Assembly: GCA_964353255.1 (NCBI GenBank)
Contig: CAYGVJ010000138.1
Span: 1-13,949, forward strand
Direction: 5' to 3'
From: VFZS01 sp964353255
GTDB lineage: Bacteria > Acidobacteriota > Terriglobia > Bryobacterales > Bryobacteraceae
DNA length: 13,949 nt
Both the position numbers and the translations under genes were made by a program. Below the pieces are notes generated by a model, which saw only the letters and a program-made list of their open reading frames with translations, was not told the DNA's origin and ran no database searches. Positions 12,426 to 13,949 of the stretch are shown in pieces (positions within the stretch are counted from its first letter, which is position 1; every line of letters starts with the position of its first letter).

Positions 12426-13724
12426 ATGATCCTGGTGCTGCTGGCGCTGTGGGCCACCGCCAACTTGGCCGCGCGCGATTTTCCCTTCCGCTTGTCGCAA
12501 CCCGCCGAGGTAGTGGCGCACCTGGAGATGAGCTCGCCCGGCTCGGACTGGGGCGAGGCGGGGCGCGAAGCCGCTCTGGCCACGCTGCGGGTGGACGGCC
12601 TCTACCGCACCAGCGTCATGCTGTACGCCGGCATCCATCCCTTCCGCTACTCCGTGTTCCTGGGCCCCCTCCCTGCCGGGGAGCACCGGCTCGAGCTGGA
12701 GCGCGACAACCGGTACTCGGCGGCAGGCTCGGGCCTGGAGGTCCTGGACGTTCGGTTCCAGGAGTTCCGCCCCGGGGAGCCGTACTACGCGGCGCTGGCC
12801 CATGCGCCCATACTGTATGCGCGCGCCAACACTGTGGGCGGCTTCAGCGACGTCCCGATGATCGCCTATTGCGAGCGGTTGGAGGCAGACGGGCAGCCCC
12901 TGCTCCAATACACCGTAATCTACTCAAACGAGGACGGCGGCACCTCGACGCGGGCGCTGATGGCCCGCTGGGGCCGCACCACCGACATCGACTACGTCTA
13001 CAAGGTGTGGCTGGACGCGAAGGGTAACCGGCTCCGCTCCACGTTTCAGGCACAGGACCACAAGGAGACCGCGTTCCGCGGCCAGTTTGAAGGCGCGCAC
13101 CCGGCGCTCACAGTCAGCACCGACAACAACATGGTGTCTGACCAGGGCCAGGGCCGCTCGGCCATCCGCTACCAGCTCGCGCCGCTGGTGGTGGACCTGT
13201 CGAACGGCTCGCGCGAACAGGTCATGGATCAGCATCCCCTCGCCTATCGAGTGATGGTTCAGGAGCTGAAACGAGAGGGAAAGCTGCGGCCCTTCGGCAC
13301 ACTGGACGGGGAGAAGATCAGCGATCCACGCAACTACCTCTATTTCGAATTGAGGCTGGCCAACCGGAACTCGGGTATGGCAATCCTGGTGCGCCGGAAC
13401 GGGGAGGACGTCTGGTGGAGCTCGGACTTGGGGAGAATGGACTACGCCGTCTCCCGCGACGGCTGGGTGCGCACCGCCGTCGAGTTGCCGCCCGGCACCA
13501 CAGCCGCGCAGATTGCCGAGATCGCCCTTGGGTGCCTGGTAGTGCGCCCGGAGCGAGGCCGGTGGCCGCATTCGGGCGCCTGCCGCATCGAGGCCGTCAG
13601 CCGGAGTTTCTTCCTGGAGGCGGACTACAGGCCCGGGCCGAGCCTCTGGAGCCTCCCCGCCCGAGCCGCTGCCATGGTGATCCCCACCGGGGTGATGAGG
13701 GTATTTAAGCCGGCCGTACAGTAG
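12426..13724 (+). CDS. Secreted protein of unknown function
   Basis: This is a 432-aa protein with a short hydrophobic N-terminus (MILVLLALWATANLAA, likely a Sec signal peptide cleaved near residue 16). I do not recognise the family. The first part (about 20-115) looks beta-rich and carries ATLRVDGLYRTSVMLYAG and PLPAGEHRLELERDN, like a carbohydrate-binding or Ig-like module. A middle block is very distinctive and probably conserved: HAPILYARANTVGGFSDVPM, LLQYTVIYSNEDGGTSTRAL, MARWGRTTDIDYVYKVWLD, HKETAFRGQFEGAHPAL and STDNNMVSDQG. The C-terminal part (about 290-420) is again beta-rich and includes NYLYFELRLANRNSGMAIL. No catalytic motif is evident. It follows the membrane protein at 11931 by 12 nt and is probably co-expressed with it. 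Tandem hairpins follow the stop. Confidence 0.78.
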   Translation: MILVLLALWATANLAARDFPFRLSQPAEVVAHLEMSSPGSDWGEAGREAALATLRVDGLYRTSVMLYAGIHPFRYSVFLGPLPAGEHRLELERDNRYSAAGSGLEVLDVRFQEFRPGEPYYAALAHAPILYARANTVGGFSDVPMIAYCERLEADGQPLLQYTVIYSNEDGGTSTRALMARWGRTTDIDYVYKVWLDAKGNRLRSTFQAQDHKETAFRGQFEGAHPALTVSTDNNMVSDQGQGRSAIRYQLAPLVVDLSNGSREQVMDQHPLAYRVMVQELKREGKLRPFGTLDGEKISDPRNYLYFELRLANRNSGMAILVRRNGEDVWWSSDLGRMDYAVSRDGWVRTAVELPPGTTAAQIAEIALGCLVVRPERGRWPHSGACRIEAVSRSFFLEADYRPGPSLWSLPARAAAMVIPTGVMRVFKPAVQ

Positions 13725-13746
13725 CCTTCACTCAGAGAGGCGTGGC

Positions 13747-13783
13747 GCACGCTTGAGCGTGCCGCGGCGAACTTCAGTTCGCC
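13747..13783. repeat. Tandem tetraloop hairpins
   Basis: GCACGC-TTGA-GCGTGC (13747-13762) and GGCGAAC-TTCA-GTTCGCC (13766-13783) are two perfect stems with 4-nt loops, 3 nt apart, 23 nt after the stop of the secreted-protein gene. They could end or protect its transcript. They also look like dispersed REP-type units of this lineage; no T-tract follows. Confidence 0.6.
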
Positions 13784-13949
13784 GTTCTCCCAAGCACTGG
13801 ACCACAGGTGTCGGGAAGGGTCGGGCGCAAGGCCCGCAGATTGTCAGTCGTCCGAGGGTTGCGATTCTTCCCAGCGAATCTGACTGGTCGAGGACTGCGG
13901 GCTTCAGAGGGTGCTGAAAAAGGCCTTGGACAAGCTGAAGCATGTCCTA
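13784..13949. repeat. Non-coding right end with inverted copy of the REP-like repeat
   Basis: No convincing gene is seen here. gcccgcag (near 13832) and ctgcgggc (near 13896) are inverted partners around about 60 bp. The final 22 bases (13928-13949) are the exact reverse complement of 11841-11862, so the window ends inside a second copy of that repeat. The sequence may continue beyond the edge. Confidence 0.65.

Noticed and set aside
11904..12908. Minus-strand open frame of 334 codons
   Set aside because: It is antisense to two plus-strand genes with signal peptide or membrane features; its protein is rich in Q, H, R and A with no motif, a common effect of high GC.
12029..13027. Plus-strand open frame of 332 codons overlapping the genes at 11931 and 12426
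   Set aside because: Very high Arg/Ala/Gly content, no domain, and it crosses a gene boundary in another frame.
13728..13943. Minus-strand open frame of 71 codons at the right end
   Set aside because: It is made of hairpin and repeat sequence, with no motif or ribosome-binding site.

Overview
The window is GC-rich, densely coded and bacterial. The best taxonomic clue is the C-terminal domain of the protein at 4624-6345, which matches my memory of the TIGR03437 'Solibacter-type' domain (motif FFGLAPGFIGLQQLDM). That domain is expanded in Acidobacteriota of the Bryobacterales/Solibacteres. A Tat-type Gfo/Idh/MocA oxidoreductase and scattered REP-like hairpins fit the same group. The assignment is inference from these features, not a database result.

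Layout. 1-1022 (minus): 5' part of a malic enzyme gene that runs off the left edge. 1070-2160 (minus): a two-gene membrane operon, CDP-alcohol phosphatidyltransferase then a GtrA-type four-helix protein, overlapping by GTGA. 2209-2994 (plus): a divergent exported protein that may have a START/SRPBCC-like fold. 3086-4282 (minus): Gfo/Idh/MocA oxidoreductase with a twin-arginine N-terminus. 4399-4557 (minus): a short relic of the start of a cobalamin-dependent methionine synthase (MetH). 4624-6345 (plus): secreted beta-propeller-like protein ending in the TIGR03437-like domain. 6339-6703: a roughly 345-bp non-coding element with 19-bp inverted repeats (18/19) and a 10-bp flanking direct repeat. 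6747-8812 (plus): prfB with an intact programmed +1 frameshift, overlapped by a Sua5-type threonylcarbamoyl-adenylate synthase. 8889-9514 (plus): a Phd-like antitoxin and PIN-toxin pair. 9556-11180 (minus): ygfZ-like folate-binding protein and an exported alpha/beta hydrolase, overlapping by ATGA. 11211-13724 (plus): MBL-fold hydrolase, a single-pass membrane protein and a secreted protein of unknown function. 13725-13949: non-coding hairpins, ending in an inverted copy of a repeat also present at 11841.

How the parts relate. Most of this is chromosomal housekeeping (carbon metabolism, translation termination, tRNA t6A formation, Fe-S maintenance, thiol-ester hydrolysis) with small accessory insertions: the TA pair, the inverted-repeat element, the metH relic and the REP-like repeats. 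Several candidate promoters share the core GCTAnnnT. Two of them (prfB and the antitoxin) lie so close to the ATG that leaderless transcripts are predicted.

I found no CRISPR array, no rRNA or tRNA gene, and no intact transposase. Nothing here amounts to a demonstrated new multi-gene system. The items most worth following are the inverted-repeat element, the metH relic, the leaderless prfB arrangement, the TA promoter/operator and the uncharacterised secreted proteins.
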